The notes under the pieces: generated by a model | What the model saw: the letters and a program-made list of their open reading frames with translations, nothing else | What the model was told of the DNA's origin: nothing | Databases searched by the model: none | Shown: piece after piece, positions 1 to 8,927 of the stretch | How positions within the stretch are numbered: the stretch's first letter is position 1 | Layout: each line of letters opens with the position of its first letter | Made by a program: the position numbers and the translations under genes | Source: Polynucleobacter sp. JS-JIR-II-50 | GTDB lineage: Bacteria; Pseudomonadota; Gammaproteobacteria; Burkholderiales; Burkholderiaceae | NCBI RefSeq assembly: GCF_018687895.1 | Contig: NZ_CP061307.1 | Span: 1,571,948 to 1,635,947, forward strand | Direction of reading: 5' to 3' | Length of the DNA: 64,000 nt

Positions 1-488
1 CCAATATGCGCAACAAAGGAAGTAAATCCAGACGTCAAGCCCATAGCCCGCCCAAGCCAGGGATAGGACTTTGTCTCCTTCGCCTCTATGCGAGACATAG
101 CAAGATTCTGAATCAAAAAGAGGAGGGTAAAAATACCGATTGAAAGCGTTAATACCTGAGGGGTAATTGCAGTAAAGAAAATCATTCCCAATAAAAGACC
201 TACTATGGCTGGCGGAATAACAATCTTAAGAATATTCCAGTTCGCATTCTGAATGTATCGACGCAAACCCACTAAATCAATCACAATTAAGAGCGGCAAC
301 ATAATTGCTAAAGCTTCATTAATTGGAGATTGGCTAGCCATCAAAGGTAGTGAGAGAGTGCCAAGCCCAGCACCAAAACCGCTTTTTGATATACCCAGAA
401 TGATGACGCTAATGACCGCACAAACAAAAAAAGCAAGTGAATGTGCGTGAAAAGATTGCACCAAGGGGGTAAAGAGTAAATCAAGCAT
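1..488 (-). CDS. TauE/SafE family membrane permease (3' end cut off)
   Basis: Reading the minus strand from the ATG at 488 gives an open frame of about 162 codons that runs off the window edge. The N-terminus (MLDLLFTPLVQSF) is followed by a hydrophobic helix with the Gly-rich pattern GISKSGFGAGLG, typical of the TauE/SafE (DUF81) family in the first membrane helix. A second conserved stretch, LPLLIVIDLVGLRRY, follows the loop. Family members export sulfite or organosulfonates, or have unknown anionic substrates; the sequence does not decide which. It starts 9 bases after the stop of the Nramp gene and may be co-transcribed with it. No strong Shine-Dalgarno sequence precedes the start. Confidence 0.85.
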   Translation of the reverse strand, partial: MLDLLFTPLVQSFHAHSLAFFVCAVISVIILGISKSGFGAGLGTLSLPLMASQSPINEALAIMLPLLIVIDLVGLRRYIQNANWNILKIVIPPAIVGLLLGMIFFTAITPQVLTLSIGIFTLLFLIQNLAMSRIEAKETKSYPWLGRAMGLTSGFTSFVAHI

Positions 489-497
489 CCAGCGATC

Positions 498-1775
498 TTA
501 CCAAGCTATGAATAAGTAGGCAGCGGCTACAGCCATAAAACCTGTCGCCAGCCATCCCAGAATCCTCATACTCAAAGAGGCGACATGAGCCCCCATCACA
601 GACTGTTTTGATGACAAAACCATAATGGCCACCATGAGTGGTACAGCGACAATCCCATTAATCACCGCACTCCAAAACAAGGCCTTCATTGGACTAATGG
701 GTGAGTATTGAATCGCTAGAGCAATCAAGACGCTCAAGGCAATGATGGCGTAAAACTTGCTTGCTTGGGTAGCGCTATCTTCCAGACTAGAGCGCCAGCC
801 AAATACTTCTGACAAAGCATAGGCAGCCGAACCAGCAAGAACGGGCACACCCATCAGCCCGACGCCCAAGATCCCCAGCGCAAAAAGTAGAAAAGTAAAT
901 TCTCCGGCAAGAGGTCTCAATGCTGATGCTGCTTGAGCAGCAGTATTGATATCGCGTATGCCTGCAGCATGAAGCGTTACTGCTGTAGCGAGAATAATGC
1001 AGTACGCAGCCACATTGGAGTACAGCATGCCACTCCATGTATCCCAATGAATTCTTCTAAGCTCTGCAGTAACTATCTCAGGATTGTTTTGTTCGAGCAG
1101 GCTTGGTTGCCCACGCAAGTTCATGTCCTCCACTTCCTGGGAGGATTGCCAAAAAAATAAATAGGGGCTGATAGTAGTGCCAAAGATACCAACCACTACT
1201 GCAGCCGAATCTGCACTCCAGGTCAGCTGAGGGAAGAAGGTACTCCAGATCACATCACCCCAAGGAATATGCACCGTAAAAAGGACAGCACCATATGCCA
1301 GTAGGGAAAGTGATAACCACTTCAAAAAGAAAACATAGTGGCGATAAGGAATCAGTATCTGCAAAACCAAAGTCAACAATACAAAGATACCGGTCATGAT
1401 GTGCCAATTAACACCCGTAACTAACTGTGCCACCTCACCCATCGCAGCAATATCTGCAGCGATATTGAGAACATTGGCAATCAACAGCAGCAAAACTAGA
1501 GTAACCAATACAACCGGCGGAAAAGCCAACTTCATATTGGCGGATAAACCACGGCCAGTCACCCTACCGATACGAGCACATAAGACTTGAATTGTCGACA
1601 TCAAAGGATATGCAAATGGCATTGTCCAAAGCATATTCAAACCAAACTGCGCGCCCGCTTGAGAGTAAGTGACGATCCCACTAGGATCATCATCAGCAAC
1701 ACCTGTAACCATACCCGGACCCACTCGGGATAAAGGATGCTGCTTAATGCGGACCCAGATTTCCGAGAGATTCAT
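498..1775 (-). CDS. Nramp family divalent metal ion transporter
   Basis: About 425 residues and around 11 membrane helices. The family signature DDDPSGIVTYSQAGAQFG lies near the N-terminus; the DPSG loop of helix 1 is the metal-binding element of Nramp/MntH transporters. A later conserved helix reads FGTTISPYLFFWQSSQEVED. An upstream in-frame start at 1859 is rejected because that stretch is the terminator hairpin of the preceding gene, so the ATG at 1775 (MNLSEIWVRIKQ) is used, although its ribosome site is weak. The DPSG form rather than the DPGN of classical MntH places it in the broader Nramp-related group, so the exact metal is uncertain. The neighbours are a TRAP receptor upstream and a TauE permease downstream. 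Confidence 0.88.
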   Translation of the reverse strand: MNLSEIWVRIKQHPLSRVGPGMVTGVADDDPSGIVTYSQAGAQFGLNMLWTMPFAYPLMSTIQVLCARIGRVTGRGLSANMKLAFPPVVLVTLVLLLLIANVLNIAADIAAMGEVAQLVTGVNWHIMTGIFVLLTLVLQILIPYRHYVFFLKWLSLSLLAYGAVLFTVHIPWGDVIWSTFFPQLTWSADSAAVVVGIFGTTISPYLFFWQSSQEVEDMNLRGQPSLLEQNNPEIVTAELRRIHWDTWSGMLYSNVAAYCIILATAVTLHAAGIRDINTAAQAASALRPLAGEFTFLLFALGILGVGLMGVPVLAGSAAYALSEVFGWRSSLEDSATQASKFYAIIALSVLIALAIQYSPISPMKALFWSAVINGIVAVPLMVAIMVLSSKQSVMGAHVASLSMRILGWLATGFMAVAAAYLFIAW

Positions 1776-1842
1776 ATGGGTTGCGGTGAAAAGATCATCC
1801 TTTGAGTGTAGTCTGTAATAGATAGCTCGGGAGGATCCGCCC

Positions 1843-1870
1843 AAAAGAAAAGGGCTCATACAGAGCCCTT
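1843..1870 (-). terminator. Rho-independent terminator of the TRAP receptor gene
   Basis: On the minus strand an 8-bp stem AAGGGCTC/GAGCCCTT with a 5-base loop is followed by TTCTTTT, 20 bases after the stop of the TRAP receptor gene. Confidence 0.8.
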
Positions 1871-1889
1871 ATGCTGATTGCTCTCACTC

Positions 1890-2972
1890 TCAAAGTTTCT
1901 TGCTGAAACTATATTGAGCAAATGCTTGCTCAGCCACATTAAACCACTGCGCTTCCATGTTTCTAAATGCACGATAGTCCTCAAAAATCTTTTTAAATTG
2001 CGGATTCTTGGCAGACTCCTCCGCATACGTCTCTTGACTTGCTTTAAAGCATGCCTCCAAAATGGAAGTGTTGAACTTACGAAGTACGGCACCGTTTTGC
2101 AGGAGGCGTTGCAATGCAGGTGGATTAAGCGCATCGTACTTTGCGCACATATCGGTATGCGCTTCGAAACAAGCTGCCTCCCATGCTGCTTGATAGGCAG
2201 GCGGCAAAGAATCCCACTGCTTTTTATTGACCAAGAAAGAAAGTCCGGCGGCACCCTCCCAGAAGGCGGGGTAGTAGTAATTCTTAGCTACCTTTGCTAG
2301 ACCCAACTTTTCGTCGTCATAGGGCCCAACAAATTCAGCAGCATCAATCGTGCCTTTTTCTAAAGCGGAATAAATCTCGCCGGCGGGGAGCTGTTGTGGC
2401 ACCACGCCGAGTTTTGCGAGTACCTGCCCTGCAAATCCAGCGATACGGAATTTCAGGCCCTTGAGGTCTTCTGGTGATTTAATTTCTTTTCGAAACCAGC
2501 CACCCATTTGCGTACCAGTTTGACCGCCTAAGAAATTCACAATGTTGTAACTGGCATAGAGTTCACGCATTAACTTCATGCCATTACCATGAAGCATCCA
2601 AGCAGATTGTTGGCGAGCGGTTAGGCCAAATGGTGCAGCAGTATCAAAGATAAAGGCGCTGTTTTTACCAAGATAGTAATAACTCGCAGTGTGCCCACAC
2701 TCTACGGTGCCGTTTTGTACAGCATCCAATACCTGAAGCGCTGGAACTACTTCACCAGCTGCAAATACCTTGACGTTAAATTTTCCGTCAGTAGCCTTAC
2801 GCAAAGCGTTAGAGAATACCTCAGGAGTACCAAATAAAGTATCTAATGATTTAGGGAAGCTTGAAACCAGACGCCAATTTAGAGTTGGTAAACTTTGTGC
2901 AAGCGATGGCGCCGCTAAGGCCGCAGCTCCGGCACCAATAGTGGCTTTCTTTAAAAATGAACGTCTTTGCAT
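1890..2972 (-). CDS. TRAP transporter substrate-binding protein, DctP family, Tat-exported
   Basis: About 360 residues. It begins MQRRSFLKKATIG and continues into an Ala-rich hydrophobic stretch ending in PSLAQ, a twin-arginine signal with a likely cleavage site near residue 26. The mature part resembles the DctP/TakP periplasmic receptors of TRAP transporters, which bind organic acids, including 2-oxo acids, for the DctQM membrane pair. The conserved core includes GLKFRIAGFAGQV, where an Arg usually contacts the ligand carboxylate, and AAEFVGPYDDEKLG. The ATG at 2972 is preferred over the GTG at 2981 because AAAGGGG sits 8 bases before it. No dctQ or dctM gene adjoins it, so it is an orphan receptor here. 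A terminator follows. Confidence 0.88.
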   Translation of the reverse strand: MQRRSFLKKATIGAGAAALAAPSLAQSLPTLNWRLVSSFPKSLDTLFGTPEVFSNALRKATDGKFNVKVFAAGEVVPALQVLDAVQNGTVECGHTASYYYLGKNSAFIFDTAAPFGLTARQQSAWMLHGNGMKLMRELYASYNIVNFLGGQTGTQMGGWFRKEIKSPEDLKGLKFRIAGFAGQVLAKLGVVPQQLPAGEIYSALEKGTIDAAEFVGPYDDEKLGLAKVAKNYYYPAFWEGAAGLSFLVNKKQWDSLPPAYQAAWEAACFEAHTDMCAKYDALNPPALQRLLQNGAVLRKFNTSILEACFKASQETYAEESAKNPQFKKIFEDYRAFRNMEAQWFNVAEQAFAQYSFSKKL

Positions 2973-3047
2973 TTCCGTCACCCCTTTAAAAAATAATAAA
3001 TTTTTTATATTGAGACTATTTTTAGAGTCTGTATTGATTGTCTTGCT

Positions 3048-4394
3048 TTATTTTCCACCAACTGTCATTGAGCCCAGCAAAATAGATCCCGTTTCTTTGG
3101 TGCCACGAATAAGAGCATCACTACCAATTAACTGAATATCCATCAGCATGTCGCGTAAATTACCGGCAATGGTGATCCCTTCAACAGGATATTGAATAAC
3201 TCCATTCTCAACCCAGTAGCCAAATGCGCCTCGTGAATAATCACCTGTCACATAATTAACACCCTGGCCCATTAATTCCGTGACTAATAAACCTGTACCC
3301 ATTTCTTTTAATAGTGCAGGTAAGCCACCCTTAGGCGTTTTCTTGCTTTGTAAAGTCAGGTGATGCGATCCGCCAGCATTTCCAGTGGTTTTCATACCCA
3401 ACTTGCGCGCAGAATAAGTCGATAAAAAATAACCTTCGAGTATTCCTTTATTCACCACTGTTCTGGCAGAAGTTTTAACACCCTCTTCATCAAATGGCGC
3501 ACTACCAGTCATTGACTTCAGATGCGGATCTTCAAACAAGCTGATGTGCTTAGGTAACACTTGCTTGCCCAAGCTATCAAGCAGAAAGCTGGAGCGGCGA
3601 TACAAAGCGCCACCTGAAACAGCTTGCACTAGGCCGCCCAATAAACCTGCAGCGAGGGGCGCTTCAAAGATCACTGGGCAACGTCGAGTAGTTAAAGATC
3701 TAGCCTTAAGACGCGACAAGGCTCGCTGAGCTGCATATGTTCCGATCGCAGCAGGATCGGCCAATTCCTCAGGAATGCGAGAGCTGGAGTACCAATCGTC
3801 ACGTTGCATGTGAGCCTTCTTGCCACCTTCGCTAGCGATAGGCGCACAAGAAATATAGTGACGAGAAAAAGGATAGCCGCCCATAAATCCATGTGACGTG
3901 CCCATCATGAAATGCGCATGGTGTGCGGATACTGATGCACCATCACTATTATGAATTTGTTTGCTCACTGAAAATGCCGCGCCCTCAGCACTACGTGCGA
4001 TTTCTACAGCAGCAGCTGCATCAATATTCCATGGATGAAACAAATCTAAATCCAGCGGATTTTTTTCTAAGAGCTCAGCCTCAGCCGGACCTGCACATAG
4101 ATCCTCTGCCGTGTGTTGTGCGATGTGATAGGCAGCATCTACCGTTGCCTTTAATGATGCTTTAGAGAAATCGCTAGTGCTGGCGTTACCGCGGTGATGA
4201 CCCAAAAATACGGTGACCCCCACTTGCTTATCCAGGCTTTGCTCGATAGTCTCGACCTCACCCTTACGAACAGTAACGGAGAGGCCCTGACCCTCTGAAA
4301 CCTCCGCTACGGCATCTGAGGCACCCCTTCTTTTGGCCTCTTTAAGCATGAAATCGATGATTTCTTGAAACTGGTTGGATGTGTATGTAAACAT
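3048..4394 (-). CDS. pmbA: Metalloprotease-related protein TldE/PmbA
   Basis: 448 residues, the usual length for PmbA. In Escherichia coli TldD and PmbA (TldE) form a heterodimeric protease that trims microcin B17 precursor and degrades CcdA; only TldD carries the zinc site. The N-terminal part (GASDAVAEVSEGQGLSVTVR and the EQS-DKQVGVTVF region) and the C-terminal NAGGSHHLTL, TELMGQGVNYVTGDYSRGAFGYW and IAGNL elements are typical of the family. It is divergent from mogA with only 26 bases between start codons, so the two promoters must overlap the start regions. No tldD is seen in this window. Confidence 0.93.
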   Translation of the reverse strand: MFTYTSNQFQEIIDFMLKEAKRRGASDAVAEVSEGQGLSVTVRKGEVETIEQSLDKQVGVTVFLGHHRGNASTSDFSKASLKATVDAAYHIAQHTAEDLCAGPAEAELLEKNPLDLDLFHPWNIDAAAAVEIARSAEGAAFSVSKQIHNSDGASVSAHHAHFMMGTSHGFMGGYPFSRHYISCAPIASEGGKKAHMQRDDWYSSSRIPEELADPAAIGTYAAQRALSRLKARSLTTRRCPVIFEAPLAAGLLGGLVQAVSGGALYRRSSFLLDSLGKQVLPKHISLFEDPHLKSMTGSAPFDEEGVKTSARTVVNKGILEGYFLSTYSARKLGMKTTGNAGGSHHLTLQSKKTPKGGLPALLKEMGTGLLVTELMGQGVNYVTGDYSRGAFGYWVENGVIQYPVEGITIAGNLRDMLMDIQLIGSDALIRGTKETGSILLGSMTVGGK

Positions 4395-4408
4395 ACCCTA
4401 ATAATAGC

Positions 4409-4414
4409 TAGAAT
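4409..4414 (+). promoter_or_regulatory. Candidate -10 box of mogA
   Basis: TAGAAT ends 6 bases before the mogA ATG, and no Shine-Dalgarno sequence is present between them. If used, transcription would start at or very near the start codon. No good -35 hexamer is visible. Confidence 0.35.
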
Positions 4415-4420
4415 AGAAAC

Positions 4421-5053
4421 ATGAAGCATACAGAAGCCCTAAAACGAAACAGCCCTAACGAGGTCAAAATTGGCCTGATTTCCATCTCAGATCGCGCCAG
4501 TAAAGGCGTCTATCAGGATGAAGGCATTCCCGCCCTGCAAACCTGGCTTCTGAAGGCCATTAGCAATCCCTGTGTTTTTCATGAACGCCTCATTGCCGAT
4601 GAATCTGAAGCCATTACCGAGTCAATCGTTGAGCTAGTAGACGAACTAGGCTGCGATCTAGTCCTCACTACAGGTGGCACTGGCCCCTCCAGGAGGGATG
4701 TCACCCCTGAGGCTACTCGTGAAGCCGGCACTCGAGAGATGCCTGGTTTTGGCGAGCAAATGCGTCAAATTAGCTTAAGTTTTGTGCCAACTGCCATCCT
4801 ATCTAGACAGACAGCCGTCCTCAGAGAAATTGATGGTCATGCCGCACTGGTCATTAACCTGCCCGGACAACCTAAGGCAATTGCAGAAACGCTTGAAGGC
4901 CTGAAAGACGAGAACGGCAAGTCCATTGTTCCCGGCATCTTTGCTGCAGTGCCTTACTGCATTGATTTAATTGGCGGCCCCTATATCGAGACTAACGAAA
5001 CTGTCATTAAAGTCTTTAGACCAAAAAGTGCTCTTAAGAAAACTGGGGCTTGA
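4421..5053 (+). CDS. mogA: Molybdopterin adenylyltransferase
   Basis: 210 residues. MogA adenylylates molybdopterin before molybdenum insertion in molybdenum cofactor synthesis. The fold's signature GLISISDRASKGVYQDEG lies at residues 18-35, and the nucleotide-binding motif TTGGTGPSRRD at 83-93 is followed by VTPEATRE. It ends with the family's typical GGPYIETN segment. Plus strand, divergent from pmbA and convergent with orn across a shared terminator. No other cofactor synthesis gene is adjacent. Confidence 0.93.
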   Translation: MKHTEALKRNSPNEVKIGLISISDRASKGVYQDEGIPALQTWLLKAISNPCVFHERLIADESEAITESIVELVDELGCDLVLTTGGTGPSRRDVTPEATREAGTREMPGFGEQMRQISLSFVPTAILSRQTAVLREIDGHAALVINLPGQPKAIAETLEGLKDENGKSIVPGIFAAVPYCIDLIGGPYIETNETVIKVFRPKSALKKTGA

Positions 5054-5072
5054 TTCGCTCTAACCATCAATA

Positions 5073-5101
5073 AAAAGGTCCGCATTGCGGACCTTTTCTT
5101 T
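5073..5101. terminator. Bidirectional terminator between mogA and orn
   Basis: The near-perfect palindrome AAAAGGTCCGCA-TTGCGGACCTTTT is flanked by A-rich sequence on the left and TTTTCTTTT on the right. It can serve both convergent genes. Confidence 0.85.
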
Positions 5102-5129
5102 TGTCACCCCCATCAAGGCATCCGCCAAA

Positions 5130-5738
5130 TCACTGAGGTAAAGGCACAATAAACTTCTCGCGGTAATACTTCAGCTCTTCGATAGACTCTTCTATGTCCG
5201 CCAATGCTGTGTGAGCCTGATTCTTAGTAAAACCCTTCACCAACTCTGGATGCCAACGCTTGCAAAGTTCTTTCAAAGTAGATACATCAATATTTCGATA
5301 ATGAAAGTAAGCCTCTAACTTCGGCATGTACTTCGCCATAAAGCGTCTATCTTGGCCAATCGTATTGCCGCACATTGGAGCAATGCCAGCCTTAATGTAT
5401 TTTTTCAAGAAGGCAATGCATTCTGCCTCCACTGTTGCCTCATCTAGAGTGGATGCCTTCACTTTGTCGATCAAACCAGAGCGCCCATGTGTGCCTTTAT
5501 TCCAGGCATCCATAGCATCCAAAACGGCATCATCCTGATGCACCACCCAGACCGGTGCAGTGGCAATAGTATTGAGGTGGGCATCTGTCACGATGATGGC
5601 AATTTCCAGAATCCGTTCGGTTTCCGGGTTTAGGCCTGACATCTCCATATCCACCCAAATAAGGTGTTCATTCGCTGGTGCTGTCTTGGTTGCCGCTATG
5701 ACTGCTGCTGTGGCCGTAGTGTTAGTTTGCTCGCTCAT
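5130..5738 (-). CDS. orn: Oligoribonuclease
   Basis: 202 residues. Orn is the DEDDh 3'-5' exonuclease that finishes RNA decay by degrading di- and short oligoribonucleotides. Visible motifs are [20 protein letters not shown] (ExoI, catalytic D30 and E32), [11 protein letters not shown] (ExoII), and [15 protein letters not shown] (ExoIII with the general-base His). A Thr/Ala-rich tail of about 20 residues precedes the usual start of the fold. It is divergent from the M48 protease gene, with 15 bases between the start codons. Confidence 0.95.
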   Translation of the reverse strand: MSEQTNTTATAAVIAATKTAPANEHLIWVDMEMSGLNPETERILEIAIIVTDAHLNTIATAPVWVVHQDDAVLDAMDAWNKGTHGRSGLIDKVKASTLDEATVEAECIAFLKKYIKAGIAPMCGNTIGQDRRFMAKYMPKLEAYFHYRNIDVSTLKELCKRWHPELVKGFTKNQAHTALADIEESIEELKYYREKFIVPLPQ

Positions 5739-5741
5739 ATC

Positions 5742-5747
5742 TATAAT
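5742..5747 (+). promoter_or_regulatory. Consensus -10 box of the M48 protease gene
   Basis: A perfect TATAAT ends 6 bases before the ATG at 5754. There is no Shine-Dalgarno sequence in between, so the predicted transcript would be leaderless. The -35 region is poor. Confidence 0.45.
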
Positions 5748-5753
5748 GATCTC

Positions 5754-7007
5754 ATGACATTCACAATTGTTTTTCTAATTGCCTTTATTGCTAGCTTTGG
5801 CTTACGCCATTGGCTCTCCCAACGTCAAATTCGCTATGTGGCACAGCATCGCAATGCCGTCCCCGCAGATTTCGCTGAAAAAGTGACTTTAGCTGAACAT
5901 CAAAAAGCAGCTGACTACACCATCGCTAAATTGCGTCTTGGCATTTTAGAGAATGGAGTCAGCGCCATCATTTTAATTGGCTTCACCTTATTGGGTGGCC
6001 TACAGATCCTGAACATGGCATTACTGCAATTTTTAGGTGAGGGTATTGTTCAACAAATTGCCCTGCTAGTTTCCGTCGTGATCATTTCCGGCCTGATTGA
6101 TATGCCTTTCTCCTGGTACAAGCAGTTCCATTTAGAGGAACGCTTTGGTTTTAACCGCATGAGTAAAAGACTATTCTTCACAGATATGATTAAAGGAATG
6201 GCAGTAGGCGGCGCCATTGGTATTCCATTGCTCTGGGTCATCCTGACCTTGATGTCTAAGGCCGGTGATTTATGGTGGCTTTGGGCATGGGCAGTGTTGA
6301 CAGCATTTAGCTTGCTCATGCAGTGGATCTTCCCCACCTTTATTGCACCCCTCTTCAATAAGTTTCAAGCCTTAGAGGATGGGCCTTTAAAAACACAGAT
6401 TGAAGCACTGCTAAAACGTTGCGACTTTGCGAGCCAGGGCCTGTTTGTGATGGATGGCAGTAAACGCAGCGCTCACGGCAATGCATTCTTTGCCGGTATG
6501 GGTAAAGCTAAGCGCATTGTATTTTTTGACACCTTGATTGAGAAACTTAATCCAGGCGAAGTCGAGGCGGTGCTCGCCCATGAGCTTGGTCATTTCAAGT
6601 GCAAACATATTCGCAAACGTCTCTTGGTCTCGTTCGCCCTCAGCTTTGCGATGTTTGCTCTCTTGGGCTGGATCAGCACTAGAGCCTGGTTCTATACAGA
6701 CTTAGGCGTGATGCCTAACCTCAATGGTTATAACGGTGGCCTTGCATTGGCACTCTTTATGCTGGTCTCTCCAGTCTTTAGTTTTTTCTTTACACCACTT
6801 TCTAGCTTAGCCTCACGCAAGCACGAGTACGAAGCGGATGGATTTGCCGCCGAGAAATCTTCCGCAAAAGATTTAATCGCTGCGCTAGTCAAGCTATATC
6901 AAGATAATGCCTCGACCCTCACGCCCGATCCGATCTATACAGCTTTCTATAGCTCGCATCCACCTGCGCCCTTGCGCATTGCTAACTTACAGCGGTTTAG
7001 CTCATAA
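5754..7007 (+). CDS. M48 family membrane metalloprotease (Ste24/CAAX protease 1-like)
   Basis: 417 residues with an N-terminal helix ([16 protein letters not shown]), several more membrane helices, and the zinc motif HELGH at about residues 276-280 ([13 protein letters not shown]). The third zinc ligand lies in the downstream [10 protein letters not shown] helix. This is the Ste24p-like M48A architecture, an integral membrane zinc protease that in bacteria is thought to act in membrane protein quality control. An upstream in-frame start at 5664 is rejected: it lies inside orn and gives a Cys-rich, non-homologous stretch. rsgA follows after 2 bases, suggesting one transcript. Confidence 0.92.
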   Translation: MTFTIVFLIAFIASFGLRHWLSQRQIRYVAQHRNAVPADFAEKVTLAEHQKAADYTIAKLRLGILENGVSAIILIGFTLLGGLQILNMALLQFLGEGIVQQIALLVSVVIISGLIDMPFSWYKQFHLEERFGFNRMSKRLFFTDMIKGMAVGGAIGIPLLWVILTLMSKAGDLWWLWAWAVLTAFSLLMQWIFPTFIAPLFNKFQALEDGPLKTQIEALLKRCDFASQGLFVMDGSKRSAHGNAFFAGMGKAKRIVFFDTLIEKLNPGEVEAVLAHELGHFKCKHIRKRLLVSFALSFAMFALLGWISTRAWFYTDLGVMPNLNGYNGGLALALFMLVSPVFSFFFTPLSSLASRKHEYEADGFAAEKSSAKDLIAALVKLYQDNASTLTPDPIYTAFYSSHPPAPLRIANLQRFSS

Positions 7008-7009
7008 CG

Positions 7010-8023
7010 ATGGAGCAATTTCATGCGCTACTCATTGCCTCCTACGGAAGGCATTATTTAGCGCAGCGTTTAATTGCAGATGCTGCTGGCCAAGAATCAC
7101 CCGATGGCCCATTAATACAAGTCAGCACACCAGCTAAGCAACATATCGGCGCTGTGGGTGACCGCATGTTGCTTGAGATGACTTCGGCTGATCAAGCCCG
7201 CATTATTCAAATTGAGCCCCGAGAAAATCTCCTCTATCGCTCGGATGCATTCAAGAGCAAGTTGATTGCATCGAATGTGGATCAAATCTTAGTAGTACTA
7301 GCTACTCAACCCGCTTTCTCACCAGACCTATTGGGAAGAGCGGTAGTAGCTGCTGAAGCCAATCAAATTGGCCTACATATTTTGCTCAACAAGTGTGACC
7401 TTAAAGACAATCTTGAGCACGCTCGCAAAATCATTGCGCCCTATGCTCGCATGGGATATCAAGTCAGCGAAGTTTCCGCCAAGTTTGACCCAGCCTCAAT
7501 CGATTCCTTGCAGTCCGCCCTAAAGGGGAAAGTCTCCGTCTTTGTAGGCCAATCAGGAATGGGTAAGTCCAGCCTATTAAATGCCTGGATACCGAATGCT
7601 GCCGCACTGACCCAAGAATATTCTGTACGCTTAGATACCGGCAAACACACCACTACCGCATGCCGTTATTTTGAACTACCTGAGGCTTGGGGCAGAGATG
7701 AGACAGGTAGGCTTGGTGCCCTCATTGATTCACCGGGCTTTCAGGAGTTTGGTTTGGCGCACATGTCTGTTAGCGAATTGCAGCACGCCTTTAGGGAATT
7801 TAAAGACTTGCTAGGTAAGTGTCGCTTTCATAACTGCGCGCATTTGACTGAGCCAGATTGCGCAGTACGTGAAGCAGTAGACAGAAATGAAATAGCGCCA
7901 GAAAGACTGGCGCTATTTAGACAGCTGCACTCAGATTCAAAAACGGCTGATGTACAAATTCAGGGAATTAGCCAAGCCAAAGAGCGATGGTCAGCATTAG
8001 CAACAAAGCCATCCAAGCGATAA
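7010..8023 (+). CDS. rsgA: Small ribosomal subunit biogenesis GTPase RsgA
   Basis: 337 residues. RsgA is a circularly permuted GTPase that checks late maturation of the 30S subunit. The motif order shows the permutation: G4 NKCD at about 127, then G1 GQSGMGKSSL at about 180, then G3 DSPG. An N-terminal OB-fold precedes the GTPase, and a C-terminal zinc-finger region has the Cys-x5-?Cys/His pattern CRFHNCAHLTEPDC. The 3' end overlaps the convergent CobD-like gene by 56 bases, so part of the C-terminus is coded on both strands. Confidence 0.95.
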   Translation: MEQFHALLIASYGRHYLAQRLIADAAGQESPDGPLIQVSTPAKQHIGAVGDRMLLEMTSADQARIIQIEPRENLLYRSDAFKSKLIASNVDQILVVLATQPAFSPDLLGRAVVAAEANQIGLHILLNKCDLKDNLEHARKIIAPYARMGYQVSEVSAKFDPASIDSLQSALKGKVSVFVGQSGMGKSSLLNAWIPNAAALTQEYSVRLDTGKHTTTACRYFELPEAWGRDETGRLGALIDSPGFQEFGLAHMSVSELQHAFREFKDLLGKCRFHNCAHLTEPDCAVREAVDRNEIAPERLALFRQLHSDSKTADVQIQGISQAKERWSALATKPSKR

Positions 8024-8927
8024 CTAAGCGCCATACCAATCCTACGGCAGAGCGCATCGTACGCTCAGTAGGCTCAAGACCTACTTCATAAATAACCGGC
8101 TCACCGGCTTCAGCCATACGCAAAGCTTCATCACTATCAGGCTCACTCATTGGTTCACCAAGACGCACACCCAATGCACCGCTGCCTGCTGCCAAAATTA
8201 CTGCAGACAAAGAGTCTGACCACTTTTGCGTGAGATAGCGCCAGCCATATACAGCGCCTTCGAAGTTACCAACAATGGCAAAGCCCATCGCGGTAATACG
8301 CGCAGGAACCCAATCCAATACGTAGAAGAAATGACGGGCAGATTCGCCGAGGTTAAAGTCACCACGCTCTGACCAACGTTGAGAGGCAATATCAGCTAAG
8401 CGGTAGAGCACAACACCAGCCGGGCCCATTGGCATCATGAACCAGAACAACACACCAAACACATGGTGGTGTGAACCAATGATGGCGCGTTCTAGTGCCA
8501 AAGAAATCACTTCCGTCTCGGAAAGATTGGAGGTATCTAATTCTGGGCCATACCACTCACCTAAGGCAGTACGAGCAGCAGGCAAGTCATGCGCTTCAAT
8601 TGCTTCATGCACCGCAGTAAAAGAATGACTGAACTGACGAAAGCCAAAAAACAAATAAGCAATGACGATGTTCCAAAGAAAACCTAAGATTGGATAAGTC
8701 ACCATACAAGTGACGTACACAATGAAGACTAAAAAAGTTGGCAGTATGAAGGCTACCAAGCAAGCCATACGAGCGCCTATTGGGCTTGCACCGCCTTCAG
8801 TCTTACCACCGAACTCAGCAGCGACCCAATCTAACCAGCGGGCACATACACGCGCAATCCAATGACTTGAAGTGACTGGGCGGTATTGCTCAGCAATAAG
8901 GGCGAAGAGAATAGAAAAGAAAGTCAT
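7968..8927 (-). CDS. CobD/CbiB family inner membrane protein
   Basis: 319 residues with about five membrane helices and the N-terminus MTFFSILFALIAEQYRPV. It belongs to the CobD/CbiB-related family, whose classical members attach aminopropanol to cobyric acid in B12 synthesis. A second branch (AmpE-like) is membrane-bound and not tied to B12. No cobalamin gene is nearby, and similarity to true CbiB looks distant, so a cobalamin role should not be assumed. The start overlaps the upstream nudix gene by 4 bases (ATGA type), indicating translational coupling. Confidence 0.75.
   Translation of the reverse strand: MTFFSILFALIAEQYRPVTSSHWIARVCARWLDWVAAEFGGKTEGGASPIGARMACLVAFILPTFLVFIVYVTCMVTYPILGFLWNIVIAYLFFGFRQFSHSFTAVHEAIEAHDLPAARTALGEWYGPELDTSNLSETEVISLALERAIIGSHHHVFGVLFWFMMPMGPAGVVLYRLADIASQRWSERGDFNLGESARHFFYVLDWVPARITAMGFAIVGNFEGAVYGWRYLTQKWSDSLSAVILAAGSGALGVRLGEPMSEPDSDEALRMAEAGEPVIYEVGLEPTERTMRSAVGLVWRLVIAWMALLLMLTIALWLG

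Noticed and set aside
1776..1859. Longer N-terminus for the Nramp gene starting at 1859
   Set aside because: It would begin inside the terminator hairpin of the TRAP receptor gene and adds 28 residues with no family similarity.
5664..5753. Longer N-terminus for the M48 protease
   Set aside because: The stretch is antisense to the orn start, Cys-rich and unlike the family; the ATG at 5754 gives a normal first membrane helix.
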